In this document: in pieces, positions 9,428 to 17,748 of the stretch
Numbering within the stretch: the stretch's first letter is position 1
How the letters are laid out: each line of letters begins with the position of its first letter
Source: an uncultured Clostridia bacterium
Lineage (GTDB): Bacteria; Bacillota; Clostridia; RUG12999
Length of the DNA stretch: 64,000 nt
NCBI GenBank assembly: GCA_934792465.1
Contig: CAKVOK010000016.1
Span: 1-64,000, forward strand
Reading direction: 5' to 3'
The notes under the pieces: model-generated
Databases searched by the model: none
What the model saw: the letters and a program-made list of their open reading frames with translations, nothing else
What the model was told of the DNA's origin: nothing
Made by a program: the position numbers and the translations under genes

Positions 9428-9922
9428 ATGATTGTAAACGAACAGGGAAAGCTTTTCGGCAAAGTAAGCATAGTAGATATTGCGGTTGTTGTGTGCATAG
9501 TGCTGTTTGCCGCGGCAATTGGCGTAAGATTTGTTCTTCCGTCCAGAATGAATTCAAATTCCGGCAAATACACGTATACGGCGACTGTGAAAAATATCAG
9601 ACCGGAATCCGTAACGGCGATTAAAAACGATATAGGCAAAATGTGGTATGATGAAAAAGGCAACGAAGTCGGCGTGCTGAAATCCGCAGAGGAAAAACCG
9701 CATGTGGCAGACATAACGAAAAATGACGGGACTGTTGTTTTGGCGGAAATGCCCGGCAAATATACAATGGAACTGCGATTTGAAGCGACTGCGCTCAAGG
9801 GTACGTCGTCCGTGCTGCTCGGCGGCAAGCGTGAGGTTTCGAACGGTTCATCGGTTTTGGCAAATTCGGAGAGCATTGCCGTTACCTACACAATATCTAA
9901 TATAACAAAAAATGAAAAATAA
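9428..9922 (+). CDS. DUF4330 family membrane-anchored protein (second copy)
   Basis: A 164-residue paralogue of the preceding gene: cytoplasmic start, one membrane helix at about 17-38 (VDIAVVVCIVLFAAAIGVRF), then an extracytoplasmic domain with a similar strand pattern ending in a SVLANSESIAVTYTI stretch. The ATG has a strong TAGGAGG site. The tandem arrangement suggests duplication and perhaps a heteromeric pair. It is the last gene of the run; a promoter and hairpin for tig follow. Function unknown. Confidence 0.75.
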   Translation: MIVNEQGKLFGKVSIVDIAVVVCIVLFAAAIGVRFVLPSRMNSNSGKYTYTATVKNIRPESVTAIKNDIGKMWYDEKGNEVGVLKSAEEKPHVADITKNDGTVVLAEMPGKYTMELRFEATALKGTSSVLLGGKREVSNGSSVLANSESIAVTYTISNITKNEK

Positions 9923-10000
9923 TTGATTAACTTAAAAGAATGTGGATATAATTAATATATAATAACCGTGTTAAATCCAATTCTTTGTATAAAAGTTATA

Positions 10001-10030
10001 TTGAAAAGTGGCTGCGCATTATTGTATAAT
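10001..10030 (+). promoter_or_regulatory. Probable SigA promoter of tig
   Basis: TTGAAA (10001-10006), 18-bp spacer, TATAAT (10025-10030). The 5' leader that follows contains a hairpin CTCTTATC / GATAAGAG (10061-10068 with 10084-10091) before the tig ribosome binding site. Confidence 0.65.
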
Positions 10031-10144
10031 ATAATGTGGGACTCTAAAATGCAAAAACATCTCTTATCATTCCTTACCCTGCCGATAAGAGAAATTTAAC
10101 TAATATAATTTGTGCCGAAGCGGGGCGGCGGAATGGAGATTATC

Positions 10145-11428
10145 ATGAAAGTAACAAAAGAACAGGTAGAAACAAATGTAGTTTCTCTGGAAATCACGGT
10201 AGAGTCGGATGAGTTTGAAAAAGCCGTTCAGAAAGCATATTTGAAAAACGTTAAATCTATAACGCTGCCGGGATTCAGAAAAGGTAAAGCACCGAGAAAA
10301 TTAATCGAAAAAACTTACGGTGAGGGCATATTCTATGAGGATGCCGCAGACGAAGTTTTGCAGAATACATATCCGCAGGCTATTGAGGATGAGAAACTCG
10401 AACCCGTATCACGTCCGGAAATCGAAGTAAAAGAAATAGGCAGCGGCAAAGATTTTGTTTATACGGCAAAGGTTACATTGAAACCGGCTGTTAAAATGAA
10501 TAAATACAAAGGTCTTAAGGTTAAGAAAATTGCATACGGCGTAACAGACGAAGAAGTAGATAAAGAAATTGATATAATGAAAGAACGTGTTGCACGTTTC
10601 GTTGACGTTGAAGACAGACCGGCGGAAATGGGCGACGTAGCTGTAATAGACTACGAGGGCAGCGTAGACGGCGTTAAATTCGACGGCGGCACGGCTCAGA
10701 ACCATAACTTAACACTCGGTTCGGGTCAGTTTATACCGGGATTTGAGGAGCAGATTGCGGGACACAGCGTAAACGATGAATTTGACGTAAACGTTACATT
10801 CCCCGAAGAATACCACGCTGCAGACCTTGCAGGCAAGGCTGCCGTATTCAAAGTTAAGCTTAACGGCATAAAGAAAAAAGAATATCCGGAAATAGACGAC
10901 GAATTTGCAAAAGACGTAAGCGAATACGATACGCTTGAGGAGCTTAAAGAGAAAACAAAAGAAAAACTTCTGAAAAATGCCGAAGAACGTGCAAAACGCG
11001 ACCAGGAAGAAGTTATAATAGACGAAGTTCTCAAAAAGCTTAAAGCAGAGATACCGGACGTGATGGTAGAAAACAAAATCGATGAATTTGTAAGCAATGC
11101 GAAATATCAGATTCAGTCGCAGATGCCGGGAATAACTTTTGAACAGTATCTTGAATACACAGGCTCGTCTGTGGAAGATTTCCGTGAAAACAGCAAAGAA
11201 AATGCACTGCGCAATGTAAAGATTGACCTTGCATTTGAATATATTGCAAAAGAGAACAATATTGAAGTAAGTGACGAAGAGGTTGAAGAAGAACTCAAAA
11301 AGATTGCGGAACAGTATAAAATGGAACTCGATAAGGTTAAAGGCATGGTGGACAGCGAGGCTGTAAAAGAATCACTGCTTCCGAGAAAAATAATCGATTT
11401 CCTTGTATCGGAAACAAATATTGCGTAA
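10145..11428 (+). CDS. tig: Trigger factor (ribosome-associated chaperone)
   Basis: Ribosome-bound folding chaperone with peptidyl-prolyl isomerase activity, 427 residues. Order of domains: N-terminal ribosome-binding domain with the family GFRKGKAPRK signature (about residue 43), FKBP-type PPIase domain (about 150-240, with GDVAVIDYEGSVDG and FIPGFEEQ), and a helical C-terminal substrate cradle. ATG 10145 is chosen because GGAG lies six bases upstream and the family starts MKVTKEQVE; an upstream in-frame ATG adds 11 unlikely residues. tig-clpP-clpX is a widely conserved gene order. Confidence 0.96.
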   Translation: MKVTKEQVETNVVSLEITVESDEFEKAVQKAYLKNVKSITLPGFRKGKAPRKLIEKTYGEGIFYEDAADEVLQNTYPQAIEDEKLEPVSRPEIEVKEIGSGKDFVYTAKVTLKPAVKMNKYKGLKVKKIAYGVTDEEVDKEIDIMKERVARFVDVEDRPAEMGDVAVIDYEGSVDGVKFDGGTAQNHNLTLGSGQFIPGFEEQIAGHSVNDEFDVNVTFPEEYHAADLAGKAAVFKVKLNGIKKKEYPEIDDEFAKDVSEYDTLEELKEKTKEKLLKNAEERAKRDQEEVIIDEVLKKLKAEIPDVMVENKIDEFVSNAKYQIQSQMPGITFEQYLEYTGSSVEDFRENSKENALRNVKIDLAFEYIAKENNIEVSDEEVEEELKKIAEQYKMELDKVKGMVDSEAVKESLLPRKIIDFLVSETNIA

Positions 11429-11475
11429 TCGGTATGTGTTTTTCGGCTTACCCGTTAAAAGGAGGAAAATAACAT

Positions 11476-12072
11476 ATGTATCAGAATGATTACTTGCCAA
11501 TTCCTTATGTAATTGAGCAAACAAGCAGGGGAGAACGTTCATACGATATTTATTCCAGACTCTTGCAGGACAGAATAGTATTTTTGAACGGACAGGTGAC
11601 GGACGACAGCGCAGCTGTTATAGTGGCGCAGCTTCTGTTTCTCGAAAGCCAAGACCCCGACAAGGATATTAATTTTTATATTAACAGCCCCGGCGGTTCC
11701 GTTACGGCAGGATTTGCAATTTATGATACGATGAATTATATTAAATGTGATGTATCAACGATTTGTGTAGGTCTTGCGGCAAGCATGGGTTCGTTCCTGC
11801 TGTCATCGGGCGCAAAGGGAAAAAGATTGTCGCTTCCGAACAGCGAAATACTGATACATCAGCCGCTCGGCGGTACGCAGGGTCAGGCTACCGATATTAA
11901 AATATATACGGACAATATCTTGAAAATCAAAGAAAAATTAAACGGTATTCTGTCGAAAAATACGGGAAAACCTTTAGATGTTATACAGAAAGATACGGAC
12001 AGGGACAACTATATGACGGCTGATGAGGCACTTGAATACGGTTTGATAGACAAGATAGTTTCAAAAAGATAA
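11476..12072 (+). CDS. clpP: ATP-dependent Clp protease proteolytic subunit ClpP
   Basis: Serine protease subunit that forms the double-heptamer chamber of ClpXP and ClpCP. Its 198 residues are the usual length. The catalytic serine is in GLAASMGSFLLSSG, the histidine in ILIHQPLGG and the aspartate in DTDRDNYM. AAAAGGAGG precedes the ATG. It lies between tig and clpX; a 24-bp perfect palindrome separates it from clpX. Confidence 0.98.
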   Translation: MYQNDYLPIPYVIEQTSRGERSYDIYSRLLQDRIVFLNGQVTDDSAAVIVAQLLFLESQDPDKDINFYINSPGGSVTAGFAIYDTMNYIKCDVSTICVGLAASMGSFLLSSGAKGKRLSLPNSEILIHQPLGGTQGQATDIKIYTDNILKIKEKLNGILSKNTGKPLDVIQKDTDRDNYMTADEALEYGLIDKIVSKR

Positions 12073-12085
12073 CTATATCTTTTAA

Positions 12086-12109
12086 TCGGCATACCGTACG
12101 GTATGCCGA
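12086..12109. promoter_or_regulatory. 24-bp perfect palindrome between clpP and clpX
   Basis: A perfect 24-bp palindrome (half-site TCGGCATACCGT) centred at 12097/12098 and ending 24 bases before the clpX start. It has no T-run and can be either a dyad operator or a GC-rich RNA hairpin tuning clpX relative to clpP. It does not resemble the CtsR direct repeat or the CIRCE element. Confidence 0.6.
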
Positions 12110-12133
12110 AACCATAATACAGGAGGTATTTCT

Positions 12134-13375
12134 ATGGCAAAAGAGAGTAAGACGGGCAGATATTGCTGTTTCTGCGGAAGAACCGAGGATATGATAAACG
12201 GTTTCCTGCTTCAGGGTCCCGAATCTTATATATGTAATGATTGCATAGAGGATTTGTCGAAGTATGTAGAGGAGCTTAAAAGCGAATCAACCGACGGTGA
12301 AATGGGAGAAATACCGAAACCGGCAGAAATAAAAAGTATTTTAGACAGCTATGTTATAGGTCAGGAAAAGGCAAAAAGAGTGCTTTCCGTAGCCGTGTAC
12401 AATCATTATAAACGACTCGGCGAGAAAAAGGATAAAGACGGCGTAGAGCTGCAAAAGTCGAATATATTGCTGCTCGGACCTACGGGTTCGGGAAAGACTT
12501 TGCTGGCGCAGACGCTTGCGAAGATATTGAAAGTTCCGTTTTCCATTGCGGACGCAACCTCTTTGACGGAAGCCGGATATGTCGGCGAGGACGTGGAAAA
12601 TATACTTTTAAGGCTTATTCAGGCAGCCGATTATGATATTGAAGCGGCTCAAAGAGGTATTATCTATATAGACGAAATAGATAAAATAACACGGCGCAGC
12701 GAGAATCCCTCGATAACGAGAGATGTCAGCGGCGAAGGCGTTCAGCAGTCGCTCCTGAAAATTCTTGAGGGAACTGTCGCTTCCGTTCCTCCGCAGGGGG
12801 GCAGAAAGCATCCGCACCAGGAATTTATACAGATTGATACAACAAATATTTTGTTTATCTGCGGCGGTGCATTCGACGGACTTGAGAAGATTATTGAAAA
12901 CCGTATAGGCAAAAAGAGCCTCGGGTTCGAATCGGAAATTCGTGCGTCCGTGAAAGAAAAGAATAATCTCTATAAAATGGTTACGCCGAAAGATCTGCTG
13001 AAATTCGGACTTATTCCGGAATTTATCGGCAGACTGCCTATGGTGGCGGCACTCGAAGAGCTTGATGAAAAAGCACTTGTTCAGATACTCACAGAACCGA
13101 AAAACGCATTGGTAAAACAGTATAAAAAGCTGTTTGAATATGACAATGTAGAGCTTGAATTTGAGAAATCGGCATTGGAAGAGGTTGCACGTGAGGCAAT
13201 AGCAAAGAAAACGGGCGCAAGAGGTCTGCGTGCTATTTTGGAAGAGGTTATGCTCGACGTTATGTATGATATACCGTCGGACAACAACATTACAAAATGC
13301 GTTGTGACGGCAAAAACCGTGAAAGACAGGACTATGCCGAAACTTATACGCAGCGAAGATAAGAAATATGCATAG
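12134..13375 (+). CDS. clpX: ATP-dependent Clp protease ATP-binding subunit ClpX
   Basis: AAA+ unfoldase that recognises tagged substrates and feeds them into ClpP, 413 residues. It has an N-terminal C4 zinc-binding dimerisation domain (CCFCGRTEDM ... CNDCIE), Walker A GPTGSGKT, Walker B in IIYIDEIDKI, the IGF-type ClpP docking region and a C-terminal small domain ending in VMLDVMYDIPS. The ribosome binding site CAGGAGGT is strong. A hairpin and a bidirectional terminator follow the stop. Confidence 0.98.
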   Translation: MAKESKTGRYCCFCGRTEDMINGFLLQGPESYICNDCIEDLSKYVEELKSESTDGEMGEIPKPAEIKSILDSYVIGQEKAKRVLSVAVYNHYKRLGEKKDKDGVELQKSNILLLGPTGSGKTLLAQTLAKILKVPFSIADATSLTEAGYVGEDVENILLRLIQAADYDIEAAQRGIIYIDEIDKITRRSENPSITRDVSGEGVQQSLLKILEGTVASVPPQGGRKHPHQEFIQIDTTNILFICGGAFDGLEKIIENRIGKKSLGFESEIRASVKEKNNLYKMVTPKDLLKFGLIPEFIGRLPMVAALEELDEKALVQILTEPKNALVKQYKKLFEYDNVELEFEKSALEEVAREAIAKKTGARGLRAILEEVMLDVMYDIPSDNNITKCVVTAKTVKDRTMPKLIRSEDKKYA

Positions 13376-13379
13376 GTGA

Positions 13380-13462
13380 CTTTATAAATGCATAGATTGC
13401 ATTTATAAAGCCCCAAAAGAGGGTGTTGCGAAACGAAATTGTTTTGCAACACCCTCTTTTTT
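13380..13462. terminator. Hairpin plus bidirectional terminator between clpX and the kinase-AraC gene
   Basis: Two structures lie end to end. CTTTATAAATGCA (13380-13392) pairs perfectly with 13398-13410. AAAAGAGGGTGTTGC (13415-13429) pairs with 13446-13460, and T-runs flank it on both strands, so it can stop clpX transcripts from the left and the convergent kinase gene from the right. Confidence 0.85.
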
Positions 13463-13467
13463 AATAA

Positions 13468-14688
13468 TTATTTTCTGTATTCAGACATATTTTTTCCGTA
13501 TTTCTGTTTAAATATTTTTCGGAAAAAGCTTTCGTTTTCATAGCCTATATTATTTATAATTTCGCCGATACTCAAATCGGTTTCTTTCAGCATCTGCATG
13601 GCGGCACGGCAGCATTTGTCCTGCACAAGCTTGGAAAGCGGTGCGCCGTACAGCTTTTTTACAAGGCTTTGTGTATGTGCCGAGGAATAGCCCAGTATTT
13701 CCGCCAATTCCTTGGCGGTCGAGTTTTTCAGCTTGTTTTCCGTATAACTGTCAATTTTTTGCCGAATGTTTTCGGATTTACCGTCGGACTTGTATTCCGA
13801 CATTGAATCTATTTTATCGTAAACTTCGCTGCGCATAGGAACGGACGGCGCAGCACCTTTTCTCGAAACGGCGATTGCCGCCGCTGCTGCGGCAATTTTG
13901 AGTGCACGTGCATAGCCGGTGTTTCTTGCAATTTCGGCTATGAAATATCCCGTGAACGTATCGCCCGCAGCGGTCGTATCAACCGTTTCCGTGCAAAATG
14001 CCGGCTGAAAAATCTCGGTCGATTTGTCACGGAATACAGCACCGTTTTTTCCGAGCGTCAAGACAATTTTCATTTCCGGATATTTTTCCGTGAAATATTT
14101 CAGACTTGTTTCCGGCTCGGCATATCCGGAGAGCATTTCGGATTCACCTTCGTTCAATATGAGGTACGACACCTGTTCGAGCGGCAGCTTCCTTATTGTT
14201 TCGTTGCAGGGGGAGGGGTTCAGGACTATACACATACCCTTTTTGTATGCCTTGTTTATAATCGCATCAATTCCGTTTATTTCGTTTTGAAGCAGAATAA
14301 TATCGCCTTTGCCGAAATCCGCAAGGACAGAATCGATAAATTCTTCGGTTATCATTGAGTTTGAGCCGGGGTATACAAGAATTGAGTTTTCGCCGTCGCA
14401 GCTTACCTGTATGATTGCGTGACCGTTTCTTGTATCGACGGTTTTAAGATACGATATATCAATCCCGTTATCCGCCATGAGTTTAGCAAGCATCTCACCG
14501 TCTTTGCCGATACAGCCGGCATGAGCTGTTTTTGCGCCGGCTCTTGCTAGCGCAACGGATTGATTTAATCCTTTTCCGCCGGGGAATATGTTCATCGAAT
14601 CGGCTTGTTCCGTTTCGCCGGCAGAAACAATGTGATTTACCGAATAAACAAAATCTATGTTACAAGACCCGAAATTCAAAATTTTCAT
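13468..14688 (-). CDS. Ribokinase-like PfkB kinase fused to AraC-type DNA-binding domain
   Basis: A 406-residue two-domain protein. Residues 1-295 form a PfkB/ribokinase-family sugar kinase: N-terminal PGGKG (about 36-40) for substrate binding, NEGE (about 180) and the anion-hole/catalytic motif TTAAGDTFTGYF with D243 as presumptive base. Residues 308-406 are an AraC/XylS double helix-turn-helix domain, including SIGEIINNIGYENESFFRKIFKQ in shape, with the usual FFRKIFK second recognition helix. The frame is continuous with no sign of a frameshift, and GGAGG precedes the ATG. Ribokinase makes D-ribose-5-phosphate; the true sugar is unknown. Such a fusion suggests a kinase that reads its substrate and regulates transcription, which is inference. 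It stands alone between terminators. Confidence 0.88.
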   Translation of the reverse strand: MKILNFGSCNIDFVYSVNHIVSAGETEQADSMNIFPGGKGLNQSVALARAGAKTAHAGCIGKDGEMLAKLMADNGIDISYLKTVDTRNGHAIIQVSCDGENSILVYPGSNSMITEEFIDSVLADFGKGDIILLQNEINGIDAIINKAYKKGMCIVLNPSPCNETIRKLPLEQVSYLILNEGESEMLSGYAEPETSLKYFTEKYPEMKIVLTLGKNGAVFRDKSTEIFQPAFCTETVDTTAAGDTFTGYFIAEIARNTGYARALKIAAAAAAIAVSRKGAAPSVPMRSEVYDKIDSMSEYKSDGKSENIRQKIDSYTENKLKNSTAKELAEILGYSSAHTQSLVKKLYGAPLSKLVQDKCCRAAMQMLKETDLSIGEIINNIGYENESFFRKIFKQKYGKNMSEYRK

Positions 14689-14786
14689 GGTTATCGACCT
14701 CCATGATTATATTTTATCATATAAATATGAAAAAGTACAGTACAAATTCAATTCAAAAACAGACCGATTTCATTATCGGCGAAAAA

Positions 14787-14816
14787 ATATCGGCGACCGA
14801 TAACAGCCGCCGATAT
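14787..14816 (-). terminator. Intrinsic terminator of the SLH-dacF-rho transcript
   Basis: Read on the minus strand, ATATCGGCG pairs with CGCCGATAT (14808-14816 with 14787-14795) and is followed by TTTTTT, directly after the SLH gene's stop codon. Confidence 0.8.
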
Positions 14817-14817
14817 T

Positions 14818-16587
14818 TTACATAATATTTAAAGTATTGAGCAAGAATTGTGCAATTTCTTGGCGCTCAGCTTTGTTATAAGGCTTTAACAAAGTAATAT
14901 TTTTGGTTATGCCTATATTGTCAGCTGTTTCAAAAATTTCCGTTTCGGAAGAAATATCGGAGTATCTGAGCATTTTTAACAATGCCGATACTACTTCAAT
15001 ATTTAAAATAGGAGTATCGGGTCTGAATTTTTCGTCCTGTAACTCAAATATACCCATACTCACGCAATATCCGATATATTTGCTGCCCCAGTGAGAAGCT
15101 GAAACATCTTTACAGGAAAATTCATATAAATCAATATTATCGGCATTCATAATTCGTGTTGCCAATACGCAAAACTCGGCTCTTGTGAGAAAGTCTTCAG
15201 GACGGAAGCTTCCGTCTTCGTATCCATTGAATATATTATTTCGTGAAAGCCGAACAATCGCTTTTCTGTACGTACTGTCCGGGTCTACGTCCCAAAAAAT
15301 CGAAAAATATGATAAATCAAGACAATTTCCGGCAGTGATAAGTGCCTGACCTGCGGTTATAGGCTCCGATGAAGCAAAAACATTTATATATGCCGCTTCA
15401 AACGCTCCGTATTCTTTCAATGAATATACGGTTTCTTTCAGTTGCTTAGGAATGTAGCTGTCATCGTAGAAAAGCTTTGCGGTATCTTCGTCGTAAGATA
15501 ATGATACATCTGCGGCTTTAAGCGTCTTGTAAAGCATTATTGAAAAATCTTTGTTTGTAACCGTTTTTTCAGGATAAAACATTTTGTTTGAGGATATTTC
15601 CGCAATGTTTGCATTCAAAATTTTTTTTACGCATATATCTTCCGTGTCGGCAATTTCTGTTTCGTTGGATATTTCCATGCCTTCTGTTGTTATGGTTTCA
15701 TATATGACCGTAAGCAGATGAGCAGCGTCAAGTCTTGAAATATATTCCGTCCGCTCCTTTTTGAACAAATATTCCGGCAAAACAGAATGGCTTTCAATTG
15801 CTTCTATACGTTTTTCGGTTTCGTTTCCGGATATGAAAAGTTCGCCTGTATCCGTATTAAACTCCGATGTATAGCCGAACTTCACAAAAATATCCGCTGT
15901 CGGGACATATACTGCACCGTCCTTTATACATGGAGGCTCAGACAATGTAAATTCGTTATCGTCAAAAAATGCTTTTGCATTATTCACCTGTAAAATTATA
16001 GTGTTTTTATTATTGTCGATTACTATTGTTTCGGTGGTATCTTCCCACTTTGCGGTACAATATAATGCTTCGGCAAGGGGTCTTAGGTCGCTCATCAAAA
16101 CGTTATTTACAATAATAGGTACATGGTTCAGTGTAAATTCGTTGCCGTAAGAATACATTTTCGGATTATATGCCTGAATCCAAAGTGTCAACGACTTTTT
16201 GTCAGAGTCTGTTCCGTCTTTTTTTAGGCAGATAGCTTCGGAACAAGGCATACCGTTTGACCACGCAAACACTTTTACGTTGTATGCCGAATTGATTTTT
16301 TTATCCGAAAGGTTAAAATGTGCCATTTCATTTTCGCCTTTTGCAATGTATGTAATTATGTCTGCGGTACATTCCGTAAGCTTGCCGGATTTATCAAACA
16401 ATGCAAGATATATATTAATGCGTTTCATGTCAGCACCTGATATATTCTCTGCGCGTACATATACCTTGCCGATTTCTTTCCATACTTCGAGCTTAAGACT
16501 TGGTAAGTTCGCAGCGCAGACAGGTGTTGATAATGTAATTAAAAATATTATCGGTATTAAGAGCCATGATACAATTTTTTTCACCAT
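14818..16587 (-). CDS. Secreted S-layer-homology protein with copper-amine-oxidase-like stalk domain
   Basis: A 589-residue exported protein. A signal peptide occupies about residues 1-25 (VSWLLIPIIFLITLSTPVCA). A beta-rich domain of unknown family follows (about 30-125), then a copper amine oxidase N-terminal-like domain (about 155-250, VPIIVNNVLMSDLRPLAEAL), a helical linker region, and two recognisable SLH repeats near the C-terminus (about 445-560, with GYEDGSFRPEDFLTRAEF and a second weaker copy). SLH domains bind pyruvylated secondary wall polymers, so the protein is probably wall-attached. It starts 18 bases after dacF with GGGAGATG before the ATG, so it is likely co-transcribed with rho and dacF. 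Function unknown. Confidence 0.85.
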   Translation of the reverse strand: MVKKIVSWLLIPIIFLITLSTPVCAANLPSLKLEVWKEIGKVYVRAENISGADMKRINIYLALFDKSGKLTECTADIITYIAKGENEMAHFNLSDKKINSAYNVKVFAWSNGMPCSEAICLKKDGTDSDKKSLTLWIQAYNPKMYSYGNEFTLNHVPIIVNNVLMSDLRPLAEALYCTAKWEDTTETIVIDNNKNTIILQVNNAKAFFDDNEFTLSEPPCIKDGAVYVPTADIFVKFGYTSEFNTDTGELFISGNETEKRIEAIESHSVLPEYLFKKERTEYISRLDAAHLLTVIYETITTEGMEISNETEIADTEDICVKKILNANIAEISSNKMFYPEKTVTNKDFSIMLYKTLKAADVSLSYDEDTAKLFYDDSYIPKQLKETVYSLKEYGAFEAAYINVFASSEPITAGQALITAGNCLDLSYFSIFWDVDPDSTYRKAIVRLSRNNIFNGYEDGSFRPEDFLTRAEFCVLATRIMNADNIDLYEFSCKDVSASHWGSKYIGYCVSMGIFELQDEKFRPDTPILNIEVVSALLKMLRYSDISSETEIFETADNIGITKNITLLKPYNKAERQEIAQFLLNTLNIM

Positions 16588-16605
16588 ATCATCTCCCGTA
16601 ATTTT

Positions 16606-17748
16606 TTAACGAAATTTAAAGATTGACCGTATTACCTTTGCTACCGCACCGAAAAAGGAAATTTTGCCGACATCCTTTTCGGCGGTGAGGTCATATTCCA
16701 AAAGTATATCCTTACCCGATTTTATTTTAAGCTTTCCTATTTTTGTTCCTTTTTTAACGGGGGCGGTTATACTGTCAAATATTTCCGCTTCCTTTTTTAT
16801 GCCGTCGGCTTCAGTATTCTTTATTACAACCTTAAGCTCCTTATTTGCAACGGCATTTACTTTTTCTTTCGCACCTTTTGTAACGCTTGCCGAGCCGAAG
16901 CTTTCGCCCTTTTTGGCAACACGCTTCAGCGAATATTCGTTATATCCGTATTCAAGAAGCTCTTTCGCTTCCTTAAACCGTGCTGCGGAGCTGTCCGCAC
17001 CCAGAATAACGGCTATAAGCTGCATTCCGTCTTTCTCGGCGGTTGCGCTTACGCAGTATTTGGCGTCTGTTTCCGTTCCGGTTTTCAGTCCTGTTGTATA
17101 TTTATACGTTGTAAGGAGCTTGTTTGTATTCAGAAGCTGCGTTTTTCCGCCTCTGAGATGATCCTCCTTAATCTTTGAATATTCAAGGATTTTAGAGTGT
17201 TTCATGAGTATCTCGCGGCTGAGCAGCGCCACGTCGTATGCGGACGAATAGTGGCCGTTGGCGTCAAAGCCCATGACGTTGACGTAATGCGTATTTTTCA
17301 GTCCGAGCTGAACGGCTCTGTCGTTCATCATTTTAACGAAATTGTCCTGCGTTTTCGCTATATGCTGCGCAAGTGCAACCGCACCGTCGTTTGCACTGTT
17401 TACGCATATTCCTTTTATAATATCATCAAGCGACATTTTTTCTCCCGTATCGAGAAACATTGTTGAACCGCCGACTTCTCTCGCTTCTTTTGTTCCCGTG
17501 ACGGTATCCGTCAGCGAAAGCTCGCCTTTTTCCACCTTTTCCATGGTTATGAGCAGCGGCATAAGCTTCGTTATACTGGCGATAGAACGCTGCGTATCTT
17601 TTTTCTTGGCATACAGTACCTTTCCGGTAGACGCTTCCATAAGCACTGCGGATTTGCAAGTGAAATCACTGCCGACCCCGTCTGCCGAAACATTTATAAG
17701 TCCGAAACATAAAATTGCTGTTAGCAGAAATGCCGTTATTCTTTTCAT
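16606..17748 (-). CDS. dacF: D-alanyl-D-alanine carboxypeptidase (PBP5/DacF family)
   Basis: Exported serine peptidase that trims the terminal D-Ala of peptidoglycan stem peptides, 380 residues. A signal peptide precedes the S11 peptidase domain, which has all three active-site motifs: SITK (SxxK), SAN (in CVNSANDGA) and KTG (in GLKTGTETDAKY). A PBP5 C-terminal beta domain follows (about 270-360), ending with a hydrophobic/basic stretch FFGAVAKVIRSIFKFR that may be the amphipathic membrane anchor. The start overlaps the rho stop as ATGA. Whether it is the vegetative (DacA) or forespore (DacF) type cannot be told; the symbol is tentative. Confidence 0.9.
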   Translation of the reverse strand: MKRITAFLLTAILCFGLINVSADGVGSDFTCKSAVLMEASTGKVLYAKKKDTQRSIASITKLMPLLITMEKVEKGELSLTDTVTGTKEAREVGGSTMFLDTGEKMSLDDIIKGICVNSANDGAVALAQHIAKTQDNFVKMMNDRAVQLGLKNTHYVNVMGFDANGHYSSAYDVALLSREILMKHSKILEYSKIKEDHLRGGKTQLLNTNKLLTTYKYTTGLKTGTETDAKYCVSATAEKDGMQLIAVILGADSSAARFKEAKELLEYGYNEYSLKRVAKKGESFGSASVTKGAKEKVNAVANKELKVVIKNTEADGIKKEAEIFDSITAPVKKGTKIGKLKIKSGKDILLEYDLTAEKDVGKISFFGAVAKVIRSIFKFR

